Positions 38,297-50,169 of a DNA stretch of 64,000 nt are shown here, piece after piece. Where the stretch lies: assembly GCA_904063045.1 (NCBI GenBank), contig CAJFCJ010000002.1:3343891-3407890 (forward strand), in the 5' to 3' direction. The notes beneath the pieces are model-generated. The model did no database searches. It was not told the DNA's origin and worked only from the letters and a program-made list of their open reading frames with translations. Source of the stretch: Dimorphilus gyrociliatus. Lineage: Eukaryota; Annelida; Polychaeta; Dinophilidae. How positions within the stretch are numbered: position 1 is the first letter of the stretch; every line of letters begins with the position of its first letter. The position numbers and the translations under genes were made by a program.

Positions 38297-41200
38297 TTAA
38301 GTCACATTTGCTTGACTATTAACAAGCTCGAAAAACATTCCTTCTTTTCTTAAAAGTTCTTTCACTGTTCCGTATTCTCCTACTTCTCCCGAATCCATCA
38401 CGATAATCTTATCACTGTCCATAATCGTACTTAAACGATGAGCAATTGTTATTGTAGTACAGTCCTTAAAATGACATTTCAGTATATTTTGGATACACTT
38501 ATCCGTTTCATTATCGACATTTGCAGTTGCTTCATCAATTATTAAAAGATGACACTTTTTCAAAAGAGCTCTCGCTAAACAAATCAGTTGTCTTTCCCCA
38601 ACACTGAGATTTCGACCACATTCTGATATTGTAGAGTTTAATTGTTGTGCCGTGTTTCCAACTTTCTTATCGAGATAAACTTTTTTCAAGCTCATCCAAA
38701 TATCATCATCACAATACTCATCGAGAGGATCGAGATTCGATCGATAAGTTCCGGTAAACAGTATAGGATCTTGAGGAATGACCGATATAACGGATCGTGA
38801 ACATTGTAAATTCACATCAGTCAATATATTAACACCATCAAGAATAATCTCTCCTTCGACAGGACACATTCTGAAGAGAGCACTGATTAGTGAACTTTTC
38901 CCGGCTCCTGTACGTCCAACAACTCCAATCTTCTCTCCAGAAAGAATATTAACATTGATATTTTTCAAAGAATAAGGAAGACTCTCATCGTATCTCATGA
39001 ATACGTTTTTGATAGTAAGAGATCCATTCGAAGGCCAAGAATCTGAAACTGGTGGAAACTTTTTATCGGGGTCTTCTTCTGATTTCAAAGAGGAGTAATA
39101 CTGAATTCGCTCCACAGAGGTCATCTTTTAAATGTTTGAAAATTTTAATTAGTTTATGTATTAATGTGTAACATACCGTATTGTCAAAGTCTGAACACAA
39201 TTTTAAAGAATATTGGAATATTACAATCAAGTTATTCAGATACATTAATGTTAAACCTGCTATGGTTGGGTTTAAATAGGATGAAAATTTAAGGCAAGCT
39301 ATTGCTATACACATGTAGAATAGTAGGGTTACAGCAAAATAGACTTGCTGAAGAAATTTACTATAAGTTTCTTGTATGATTGCAATTGTTGTATGATTAT
39401 TGCTTGCGGTATAGAATTTTTTCAAAAATGTTTTCTGTTTCTGGAAACAGCGAATAACGATTAGGCCCTGTATTACGTTATCAATGTGCTCATAAATTGG
39501 TGTTCGTTGTTTCGCCTCCAATCTTTTGAATTCTGAACCTATCGGAGTTAGCTTTCTATAGAGTAGTAACATTGATATTACAAAAATAGACAAAGGTAGA
39601 AATAAAAGTGGAATGTTATATACTGCAAGAGCAACTGAGAAAACGATTGCTCCGACCCATAAAGTAATCTGCTCCAGAAGAGTGACGAGTAATGAGTCGA
39701 CAAAACCTAAATCTCTAGAGAATCTATTCAGTATTCTTCCTTTTGGATTTTTATGAAAAAACCCAAAAGGTATTTCCAATATTTTTTGGAACATTTTTTT
39801 ATGTAAATTCACTGAACAGAGAATAATATTGATGTAGTATGTAGACAATCGTCCAATTTCGATGATAGTTAGCGTAATTAAAATAATAGCAACGGTCATC
39901 AACATTGAATAATTAAGGTTTTCTACAGCAAATTGAGTTAGAACTTTATCAATCCAAATATAGATTGAAAAAAATATACCAAAGAGTAGCAGCGACATAG
40001 TTAATAATAAAAAACTTCCAGTTTTGAAGTAGTTAAAATACACTTTAAAGCCTGCAAATCCGCTGTTCATCTCCTCCTCTTCATGGAAAATTTCATTTTG
40101 ATATATTTTTAGATGTTGGATATTTTCAGTAAGCTCTTTACCTAAGTTATAGTCAGATTTTGAAATTATGTGACAGCATCCATCGATTACTTCATAGATA
40201 ATATGCGCTTCATTTAATAGATGAACTTGATGAGTTGTTAGGAAAATTACTTTGTTTTTTAAGAAGTCAAGAAAACATCTCTGAATTATTAGTTTCGTAA
40301 CTTTTTCATTAATAGCACTAAGAGGATCATCAAATACATAGAAAGTAGCCTTCCTATAGACAGCCCTAGCTAAGGAAATCCTTGCTCTTTGACCTCCGCT
40401 AAGCCTTTTTCCGTTTTCACCAACAAGAGTTTTATCCCCGTTCGGTAAATCAATCAAGTCCTTTACATCAAAAGATATAATTCTTTCAGATTTTATCTAA
40501 ATTTTTAAAATGTTACAAACTTTATCCAAACAGCAAGCAAAAAGTACTGATTTGTATCGTTCCGCATCAAATTTTTCATGGAAGAGGATATTTTCTTTTA
40601 TCGATGCATTAGTTAACCATGGCTCTTGAGGGGAATATGAAAATTTTAAACGAGAGCTCAGACGTGTAAAGGAATGAGGTAATTCATTGAGCAAATTCAA
40701 TAACAATGTCGTCTAATCAGAATAAATTCACAATAATTAAATCTCAATAATTCTACTACTAATTACTACAACCTTTCCAGATCCAACACGACCACAAATA
40801 CCAATAAACATTGGTTTTTTAGTTAAAGGAAAATGTAGATTGTTATAATTCACATTTTTAGGCTGACTTAAATTTTCAGTCTGAAAAAGATTACATAAAT
40901 AGTAATATGTTTTCAACTGTTCTATAAATACCTTTTCAATATTTGAAATACGTTCTTCAGAGACTTTTTCTAAAGAGTTCAAAAGATTCTACAATATTTA
41001 GGTTAAAAAGTTAAATTATGTTCTCTGTTCCTGTATTTTGTTTCTTACCGCTACTCTATTCATGGATTTCAAACATTCACTATATAAAAAAAAGGTATCT
41101 GGGAAATAATAGAATATCTCATTCTCCATTGCAACAATTATTGACATTAATCTTATGACAGAGGGAAGATTAAATGTATATTGGCTAGTCAATTTTGCAA

Positions 41201-42452
41201 CTAATATTTCGAAAAACATGACAAATTTTAAGCCAAATGAACCAATTATTCTGTATATTATTCTATATTTGTAACTACCAAGAATTTGCATTATTTCTTT
41301 ATTTCTTAAGTACTCTATCCTTTTACTAAAGTATTTTTCCCAAATCAACATTTTAATAATTTGAATGCCTGATAATATTTCGTTCATTAAGAGAATTCTT
41401 TTATCAGTCTTTTCTGCTATTTTAGATCTTTTGGTTCCTTGCTTAAATGCCAGAAATGATTGAATAGAAACAAGAAAGACAGTCGCAGATAAAAGTCCCA
41501 AGCCAACAATAGAACCATATAAGAAGGATATCATAGAAAATGATATAAGAATTAAGAATATGGCACCAAAGAAACTTTCACAATAATTGCACAAGAAGTT
41601 TATTCTTTCAATATCTGATGAGTATATCGACAATATAAAACCCGAAGTATACTGTGAAATCGTTTGGTAATCAATTTTTAGAATCTGGAATTTGAAATGT
41701 ATGGAATTACATCTAAAATATAAACTATTTATTTTGAAATCAATACTTTATAAAACAAACAACAACTTAAAGAACTTCGAACTTTAATACCAGCGCTAAT
41801 AAAACAAAGTGCACTATATCTTGAATTGATAGCGTCCATAAAAGAGCAGAATCCTTTATTAAATTAATAATAAATATCAAGTGAATTTTGGTAATATTGT
41901 AATTTTACCTAAAAGAACAACGAACGTGTACGAAAACGTAGTGACTCTTGTCTGAATGTCCATAATAATTCTTTGTAGTATAAACGGTAAACTTAGACGG
42001 AAAATAACCTTTAAAAGTAAACTATATTCATATTTGCTATTTACTTGTAAATTTGTTGACTTACGGATATAAATTTAAAAATTAATCCACTTATTATATC
42101 ATTTAACACCAATTTAAATATTCCATACATAATACGATTGTCTTTTTTTTTAAAGTCATTACTATATATCCCTATACCTAAATTTCTATAATTATCATTA
42201 ACAGAGATTATTTAATAATATAAAATGTAAAGTTACTTTGATAACTTCAGATGAAGATTGCGAGAAGAGAATTCGCTATGTAATGTAAAATTTAAGATAT
42301 TTTTTAATCTTTTCTTCGCCATAATTATCGGAATAATCCATCTGTGTATTAGAAAACATGTAAACGCTAACATATAATATTAATATTTTGTATATAAACC
42401 CCTGGGTATATTTCTGTATAAAGTTAGCGTGCTCGATTGGATGAACAGTCAT
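38297..42452 (-). CDS. ABCC transporter D (MRP4-like)
   Basis: Eleven exons: 42452-42400, 42341-42237, 42161-42065, 42008-41909, 41853-41747, 41684-41049, 40988-40932, 40880-40773, 40712-40521, 40460-39177 and 39124-38297, giving 1188 aa. The leader is MTVHPIEHANF, the HP motif of the array. NBD1: Walker A GRVGSGK then TTLL, signature LSGGQRARISLARA, Walker B FYVFDDP. The D-loop reads SAIN where A, B and C have SALD; the D-loop Asp contacts the partner site, so this may weaken NBD1 function. The linker exon before NBD1 is only 57 nt against 105-120 nt in the paralogues. NBD2 is identical to that of C and looks intact. The exon 3 acceptor is the least certain junction: I chose 42161 because the usual position lacks an AG. 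Substrate unknown. Confidence 0.9.
38319..39069. repeat. 750-bp block identical to gene C NBD2 (copy 2)
   Basis: The partner of 32258-33008. It ends abruptly inside the codon run EEDxDKKF on one side and just before the stop codon on the other. Confidence 0.95.
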
Positions 42453-42707
42453 CTTACTGCCGGTTCTCAGTCAATACTTCTGATCCACAGATCGTTTGGC
42501 TATTTTACAATACTATCTATTCGTCATTTTGTCAGTACCAACAAATTCTTTACAATAGATGTACAACACATACGAAAAGCGTACTAACAATAGTTTTGCG
42601 ATAGTTAACATTTCTCTTTTTATATTGGTTTATTTAAAGAAAGTTTAGGCTATCATATAAGTATTTTTCTGCAGGTGAAGGTTATAAACAAAAACAATAT
42701 TCAGTAT
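42453..42707. other. short spacer upstream of ABCC D
   Basis: 255 bp between the ABCC D start codon and the stop of the next minus-strand gene. It must carry both the promoter of D and the 3' UTR of the repeat-protein gene. Confidence 0.6.
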
Positions 42708-45700
42708 TTATAACGTTTCAACAAATTTATCTTTATCTTTTGAGATTGTAATATCTTCCTCAAAAAATAAATCTTTTATCAATGTTAAAATCTCAACGAA
42801 AAATGAACCATGTAACATCGTTGATTTTTCAATATTTTGTGATATTTTTGAACAGAAACTTGCTTCATCGGTATTTAAACAATTATCATCCGTTTCGTAA
42901 TCTGGAATATTGTCACCGTCTCTGTCAATATCATAAATATCTGGAATAAGATCGTTATCGTCATCATCATCTATATAATCTGGGATTCCGTCATTGTCAG
43001 AGTCTTTTTTTGTATCAATAAATATACTGGAAGACTTTCTTGTTGTTAAGCAGAGATTAGATTTTTCTAAATTGCCCTTTGAACTCGACTCTATAAAATT
43101 CATAGAGAGCTGTTTATCTAATATTAAGTGTTTAGCTATACTTTCAACTTCTAAATCAGAATCTTTTTCTATTGGAATGCCACCTTCGTCCCTAAATACC
43201 TCTGAAGATTCGTCTTCTGTTTCTAAATTATTTAATGCAGATTCCTCGCTTATCATTGCACCGTCATCGAAAGTTGTGGACTCTAGGATATTTTCGTTTT
43301 CTGTCTCAGCTTGTAAAGTGTTATCTTTTAAATTGTCGGGAACACTTTTCTCTTGTTCACCTGCAACAGAATAATCATATTCAATATCCTTTTTTTCATC
43401 TTTCCCTCCAAACAGTGACTGTTCCTCTTTGAAGTTGTCTGGAATGCCCAAAATCGTATCTTCAAGCTCAAGTTTTTCAAAGTTACTTTTTCCCTCCGTA
43501 TCCTTTGTAGGAAAATCTTCAGCTAAACCTTTACCTGAAAAAATTTGTATTATCGTAATTTACAAGATTAATTTCCTTTTTTCAGTGAAAATATAAATAT
43601 ATCTAATAGAACAGAAAAAAAGAAATACCTGCAACGTCAGGCGTTTCCTTTAAAATGTCAATGTCTAAATAATCTGGCACACCATCTGAATCAGAATCAA
43701 CATCTAAATCCTCAAAAGTGGAATCAAAAATATTATTATCAATTCTACTTTCCTCTTCAAGTACATCGAAATCATAATCAGCCTTTGGTAATTTTAAACT
43801 TTCATCAGTTAAAATTTCATCAACATCCACAGGTATTTTAGTTACATTTTTAGAAGACCGCTGACTATTGTCTTTGATTTCGACACTTTCGACACTGTCT
43901 TCAACTTCTACAATATCTACCATCACATCATCAAGAGTTTCGGGTTTCAGTAATTCAATTTCCTTATCACTATTAAAATTATCAAAGTGATCAGGACTTT
44001 CGTCATAATCTTTTTCATCACCTAAATAATCTGGAATTCCATTTCCATCTGAATCTTTCAAAATATTGTTTTCTGAATCTTTAGAAATTGTGCTTTCTTC
44101 CTGGTCAATCTCTTTTTTCGTTTTCTCAATAAAATCATTATCTTCCTCTAAATGATCGGGTATTCCATCGTTGTCATCGTCATCATCTAAATAATCTGGT
44201 ATTCCATCTCCATCTGAATCCTTCATCATGTAATCATCTTCTTTAGACTTTGTTTTCAATTCTTCATTTTCATTCCTTTCGTTAACATCATTGTTATCAT
44301 CTAAATGATCGGGTATTCCATCGTTGTCATCGTCATCATCTAAATAATCTGGTATTCCATCTCCATCTGAATCTTTAATCATGTAATCATCTTCTTCAAC
44401 TTTCGCTTTCAATTCTTCGTCACTTTCTTTCATTTCTTTAACATCATTTTTTTCATCTAAATGATCAGGCATTCCATCGCTGTCGGAGTCCCTCATGATG
44501 TAGTAGTCTTCATTATGCTTTGTTTTCAATTCTACATTTTCTTTCATTCCGTTGACATCATTGTTATCATCTAAATGATCGGGTATTCCATCATTGTCAT
44601 CATCATCGTCTAAATAATCTGGTATTCCATCACCATCGGAATCTTTGATCATATAATCACTTTCAATTTCATCACTTTTAAGGCTCTTGTCATTATCTTC
44701 CTGGGCATCTTTTGTGTCCTTGCCTGGATAGCCCTCGTCTAAATAATCAGAAATTCTATCGCCATCACTGTCTTTCGTCATGTTATCATCTGCATCCTCG
44801 GAGCTCTTTTCTTCTTCATTAACTTTTGCATCGTTAAATTCATTCTTGTCATGTAAAAGGTCAGGAATTCCATCATTATTATTATCATCATCTAAGTAAT
44901 CCGGTATTCCGTCACCGTCTGAATCTTTAATCATATAATTGTCTTCTACTTCATATTTGGAAGCTAAAAACCTTTCATCATTTTCTTTCTTTTCTTTAAA
45001 ATCATTTTCGCCTTCTGGGTGATCATATATGCCCTTATTATCATTATCATCATCTAAATAATCAGGTATCCCATCACCGTCTGAATCTTTAGTCATATAA
45101 TTATCTTCGTCTTCATGTTTTGAGCTCAATTCCTTTTCTTCATTTGCTTTCTTTTCGTCATTGTTATTATCTGTGTGATCAGGTGTTTCATCATTGTCAA
45201 TATTGGCATCTAAATGATTTGGCATTCTGCCACTATCTGTGTTTTCAAGCTTGTAATCACCTGCTTCATATTTTGAGCTCAGCTCTTTTACATTATTAAT
45301 CTTTTCATCAACATCATTTTTATCATCTATTTCATCAGGAATGCCATCATTGTCGTCATCATCGTCTAAATAATCTGGTATTCCATCACCGTCCGAATCT
45401 TTAATCATATAATCTTCTTCTTCATCCAGCTTTGTTCTAAATTCTTCACTTTTACTCTCTTTGGTTTCCTTAGCATCATTTTTATCATCTATTTCATCAG
45501 GAATGCCATCATTGTCGTCATCATCGTCTAAATAATCTGGTATTCCATCACCGTCCGAATCTTTAATCATATAATCATCTTCTTCATCCAGCTTTGTTCT
45601 AAATTCTTCATTTTTACTCTCTTTTGTTTCCTTAGCATCATTTTTATCATCTATTTCATCAGGAATGCCATCATTGTCGTCATCATCGTCTAAATAATCT

Positions 45701-48700
45701 GGTATTCCATCACCGTCCGAATCTCTAATCATATAATCATCTTCTTCATCCAGCTTTGTTCTAAATTCTTCACTTTTACTCTCTTTGGTTTCCTTAGCAT
45801 CATTTTTATCATCTATTTCATCAGGAATGCCATCATTGTCGTCATCATCGTCTAAATAATCTGGTATTCCATCACCGTCCGAATCTTTAATCATATAATC
45901 ATCTTCTTCATCCAGCTTTGTTCTAAATTCTTCATTTTTACTCTCTTTTGTTTCCTCAGCATCATTTTTATCATCTATTTCATCAGGAATGCCATCATTG
46001 TCGTCATCATCGTCTAAATAATCTGGTATTCCATCACCGTCCGAATCTCTAATCATATAATCATCTTCTTCATCCAGCTTTGTTCTAAATTCTTCACTTT
46101 TACTCTCTTTGGTTTCCTTAGCATCATTTTTATCATCTATTTCATCAGGAATGCCATCATTGTCGTCATCATCGTCTAAATAATCTGGTATTCCATCACC
46201 GTCCGAATCTCTAATCATATAATCATCTTCTTCATCCAGCTTTGTTCTAAATTCTTCACTTTTACTCTCTTTGGTTTCCTTAGCATCATTTTTATCATCT
46301 ATTTCATCAGGAATGCCATCATTGTCGTCATCATCGTCTAAATAATCTGGTATTCCATCACCGTCCGAATCTTTAATCATATAATCTTCTTCTTCATCCA
46401 GCTTTGTTCTAAATTCTTCACTTTTACTCTCTTTGGTTTCCTTAGCATCATTTTTATCATCTATTTCATCAGGAATGCCATCATTGTCGTCATCATCGTC
46501 TAAATAATCTGGTATTCCATCACCGTCCGAATCTCTAATCATATAATCATCTTCTTCATCCAGCTTTGTTCTAAATTCTTCACTTTTACTCTCTTTGGTT
46601 TCCTTAGCATCATTTTTATCATCTATTTCATCAGGAATGCCATCATTGTTGTCATCATCATCTAAATAATCTGGTATTCCATTACCGTCCGAATCTTTAA
46701 TCATATAATCATCTTCTTCATCCAGCTTTGTTCTAAATTCTTCATTTTTACTCTCTTTTGTTTCCTCAGCATCATTTTTATCATCTATTTCATCAGGAAT
46801 GCCATCATTGTCGTCATCATCGTCTAAATAATCTGGTATTCCATCACCGTCCGAATCTTTAATCATATAATCATTTTCTTCCTCATTCTTCGATCTCAAT
46901 TTTCTCCCTTCACTCTCTTTCGTTTCCTTAACATCGTTTTCATTATCTATCTTATCAGGTATACCATCATTATCATCATCATCGTCTAAATAATCTGGTA
47001 TTCCATCGCCATCTGAATCCTTGGTCATGTAATTACTTTCATCTTCATCACTTTTGTGGCTCTCGTCATTATCTTTCTGTGCATCTTTTGTGTCTTTGCC
47101 TTGATAGTTCTCGTCTAACTTATCAAGAATTCTATCGCCACCACTCTCTTTGATTATGTTGTTAGCTTCACCTTTTGATCTCTTATCTTTTTCAGTACCT
47201 TTTTCATCATTAAATTCATTCTTGTTGTCTAATTGATCAGGTATACCGTCATTGTCATTATTATCGTCTAAATAATCTGGTATTCCATCACCATCGGAAT
47301 CTTTGATCATAAAATCTTCGTTTTCCTCATTTGTGTCTCTTTCATTATCTTCCTGCGCATCTTTTGTGTCCTTGACTTCATAATCGTCATCCAAATAGCC
47401 TGGAATTCCATAACCTTCGGTGTCTTTTGTTATGTTATCATCTTCGTCCTTTGAGTTCTTTTCTTCTTCCTTACTTTTTGCTTCATTAAATTCATTCTTG
47501 TCACCTAAATGATCAGGAATTCCAGCATTATCATTATCATCGTCTAAATAATCCGGTATTCCGTCACCGTCTGAATCTTTAATCATATAATCATCTGTTT
47601 CATCATGCTTTGAACTTAGTTCCTGTTCTTTAATCTCTTTCGTTTCCTTACTGAAACTGCCGTCCTCTGAATAATCTGATACGCCATTGTTGTCCTCATC
47701 ATTATCCAAGTAATCGGGTATTCCGTCACCATCTCTATCTTTAATCAAATTGTCTTCATTTTCTCCATTTTTGGTGTTTTTTTCCTTCTTTTGGACTTGA
47801 CCCTTTGTTTCCCTGGCCTGATTGTTTTCATTTAAATTTTCAGAATTTCCATCATTGTCATTATCATCGTCTAAATAATCCGGTGTTCCATCAGCATCTG
47901 CATCTCTAAAGGTATAATCGCCTTCTTCATGTTTTGAGCTCCACTCTTCCTCTTCTATTTCACTTTTTTCGTTTACATCATTGTTTTCATCTAAATGATC
48001 AGGTATTCCATCGTTGTCATCGTCATCATCTAAATAATCTGGTATTCCATCTCCATCTGAATCCTTCATCATGTAATCATCTTCATTAGGCTTTGTTTTC
48101 AATTCTTCATTTTCTTTCATTTCGTTAACATCATTGTTATCATCTAAATGATCGGGTATTCCATCATTGTCATCGTCATCATCCAAATAATCTGGTATTC
48201 CATCTCCATCTGAATCCTTCATCATGTAGTCATCTTCATTAGGCTTTGTTTTCAATTCTTCATTTTCTTTCATATCGTTAACATCATTATTATCATCTAA
48301 ATGATCGGGTATCCCATCATTGTCATCGTCATCATCCAAATAATCTGGTATTCCATCTCCATCTGAATCCTTCATCATGTAATCATCTTCTTTAGGCTTT
48401 CTTTTTAATTCTTCATTTTCTTTCATTTCGTTAACATCATTGTTATCGTCTAAATGATCGGGTATTCCATCATTGTCATCGTCATCATCTAAATAATCTG
48501 GTATTCCATCGCCATCGGAATCTTTCAGCATGTAATCGTCTTCAACTTTTGTTTTCAATTCTTCTTCATTTTCTTTCATTTTTTTGGCATTATTATCGTC
48601 GTCCAAGTGATCTGGAATTCCATCGTTATCGTCGTCATCGTCTAAGTAATTTGGTATTCCATCACCGTCTGTGTCTTTAACCATATAATCATGTTCATCA

Positions 48701-50110
48701 TTTTTGGAGGTCATTTCTTGTTTCTCGACTTTTTCGTTAGTGTCATTGTCATTCTCTAAATCAACATGCACATCGTCATCATCAATATCTCTGAAAACAT
48801 TATCAACTTTCTTTTTTTCATTGTTTTTTTCTTTTTTTTCTTTGGTGTCACTGTTGTCGTTTATATAAGGCGGTGTTCCGTCATCCAGCTTCGATGAATG
48901 ATAAGTTTTTCCTGAATTAGACGATCTTTTCCTCTGATCTCCTTGATACTCAAGAAGTATTTCTGTAAGCTCGTTGTTCTCTAAATCAGCAGGTTCCTTA
49001 TTAAATATTTTGCGATTCTCACTTTCCAAGACTTGATCAAATTTCTTTTTTTCGTCGTATTTGTTTTGTACGCCATCGTTATCATCATCATCCATGTAGT
49101 TCGGTATACTATCACCGTCATCATCCTGCATAGTATAGTTTTCTTCAGATGATTTACCGTCACTACGATTTTCTTTGTTTTCATTATTTTGAGCTTCCTC
49201 ATTATCTTGCGAAATGTAATCATCTTGTTCAGAATCTAAATGATTTGTCCTTTTTTCAATGTTTTCATGCTCAAGTTTGCTATTTCCAGTATTAATTGAA
49301 TCATCCTCATTAAACTTGTCTTTGGAAGCTGACTCTTTTTCATTATCTTCATATAAGTAATTCGGAGAGCCGAAATCTTCTTCGTAGTTGTTCGAAAGCA
49401 AATCTTGAAAGACAATTTCAATAAGAAACAACATCATAGGAATGGATTAAAAACCAACCACTTTTTTGAGAATCGGGGAATATATAGTGTCTGTGTAGCG
49501 AGGAATCTGTATCGAGATAATCCGGTATTCCATCTCCGTCTTCATCTTCTTCTTCATCCGGTATTCCTAAAATACGAAAGAAAAATCTACAGGGTTGCTC
49601 TTTAAGTATAAATGTTATCTGCACACCGTCACCATCATCGTCATCATCCAGATAATTTGGTATCCCGTCACCGTCCGTATCCTAGTTAGGACGCGGCCAT
49701 AAAAGAGAATGAATTTGAATGGTCGGTGCATTGGAGAAAACTCACCTCTTCTAGATAATTAGGTAAAGCGTCCAAATCTGTCCTAAACTCGTCTTCGGAA
49801 GTAGAATAATAACCTGTATCTTCTTCCGTTTCTTCAATCGAAAGCAATTTTCTTTGACAAAATTCGCAAGTATTCGTTACCTAAAAGTTTGTAAATATAC
49901 TGTATGTATATATATATATATATATATCAGTTTGTTCTTATGTTGGCTAAGAGAGTGTTAGGTGTTGTTTTTTCAAATCAGCAAAATATATATTTTCAGA
50001 TTAATATTAAAATGTAGAAAAAATGTATTGAACACATATCATTAATAATATATTTCATGAGGAACAGGAATAAACAACAACAAACAATTGTAAAAACAAC
50101 AAAAAAGCAT
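42708..50110 (-). CDS. giant secreted TSP3-like calcium-binding repeat protein
   Basis: Exons: 49880-49746, 49681-49627, 49566-49462, 49403-43629 (5775 nt) and 43534-42708, in frame and encoding about 2300 aa. A likely first exon at 50110-50066 encodes [15 protein letters not shown], which would be a signal peptide; its donor is weak, so this start is tentative. The body repeats a two-part unit: [22 protein letters not shown], a thrombospondin type 3 calcium-binding pattern, and a Lys/Glu-rich spacer. About 25-30 units are visible. The protein is extremely acidic, has almost no Cys after the first 60 residues, and lacks EGF, von Willebrand or thrombospondin C-terminal domains, so it is not a thrombospondin. 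The C-terminal 250 residues are acidic with one degenerate unit. Expected role: extracellular or secretory-pathway calcium binding, mineral or mucus matrix. Function unknown. Similar repeats are common in bacterial surface proteins, but introns and codon use here are like the neighbours. Confidence 0.85.
45300..46875 (-). repeat. near-identical 162-bp tandem coding repeats
   Basis: About ten consecutive units of 54 codons differ only at a few sites (for example [11 protein letters not shown] versus [11 protein letters not shown], and IRDS versus IKDS). Units on either side are much more diverged. The pattern indicates recent expansion or homogenisation in the middle of the array. Copy number may be misassembled or polymorphic. 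Confidence 0.92.
49907..49927. repeat. TA dinucleotide microsatellite
   Basis: A TA run in the presumed first intron of the repeat-protein gene. Confidence 0.85.
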
Positions 50111-50145
50111 GACTAGAAATATATGACTTTAATGACTAGAAGAAT

Positions 50146-50151
50146 TTTATT
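50146..50151 (-). terminator. AATAAA poly(A) signal of GRP94
   Basis: AATAAA on the minus strand begins 19 nt after the GRP94 stop codon, and the next gene's tentative start codon (50110) lies only about 40 nt beyond it. Cleavage must happen within this very short gap if the two genes make separate messages. Confidence 0.5.
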
Positions 50152-50169
50152 AATATTTTATCTCTAATA

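Noticed and set aside
42994-43374. 126-codon plus-strand frame opposite the repeat-protein gene
   Set aside because: It is the antisense shadow of strongly biased coding sequence (Asp/Glu codons read backwards as Ser/Ile/Phe).
43603-49437. Identification of the repeat protein as a thrombospondin
   Set aside because: It lacks the EGF domains, the Cys pattern of true type 3 repeats and the C-terminal lectin-like domain; only the calcium-binding motif is shared.
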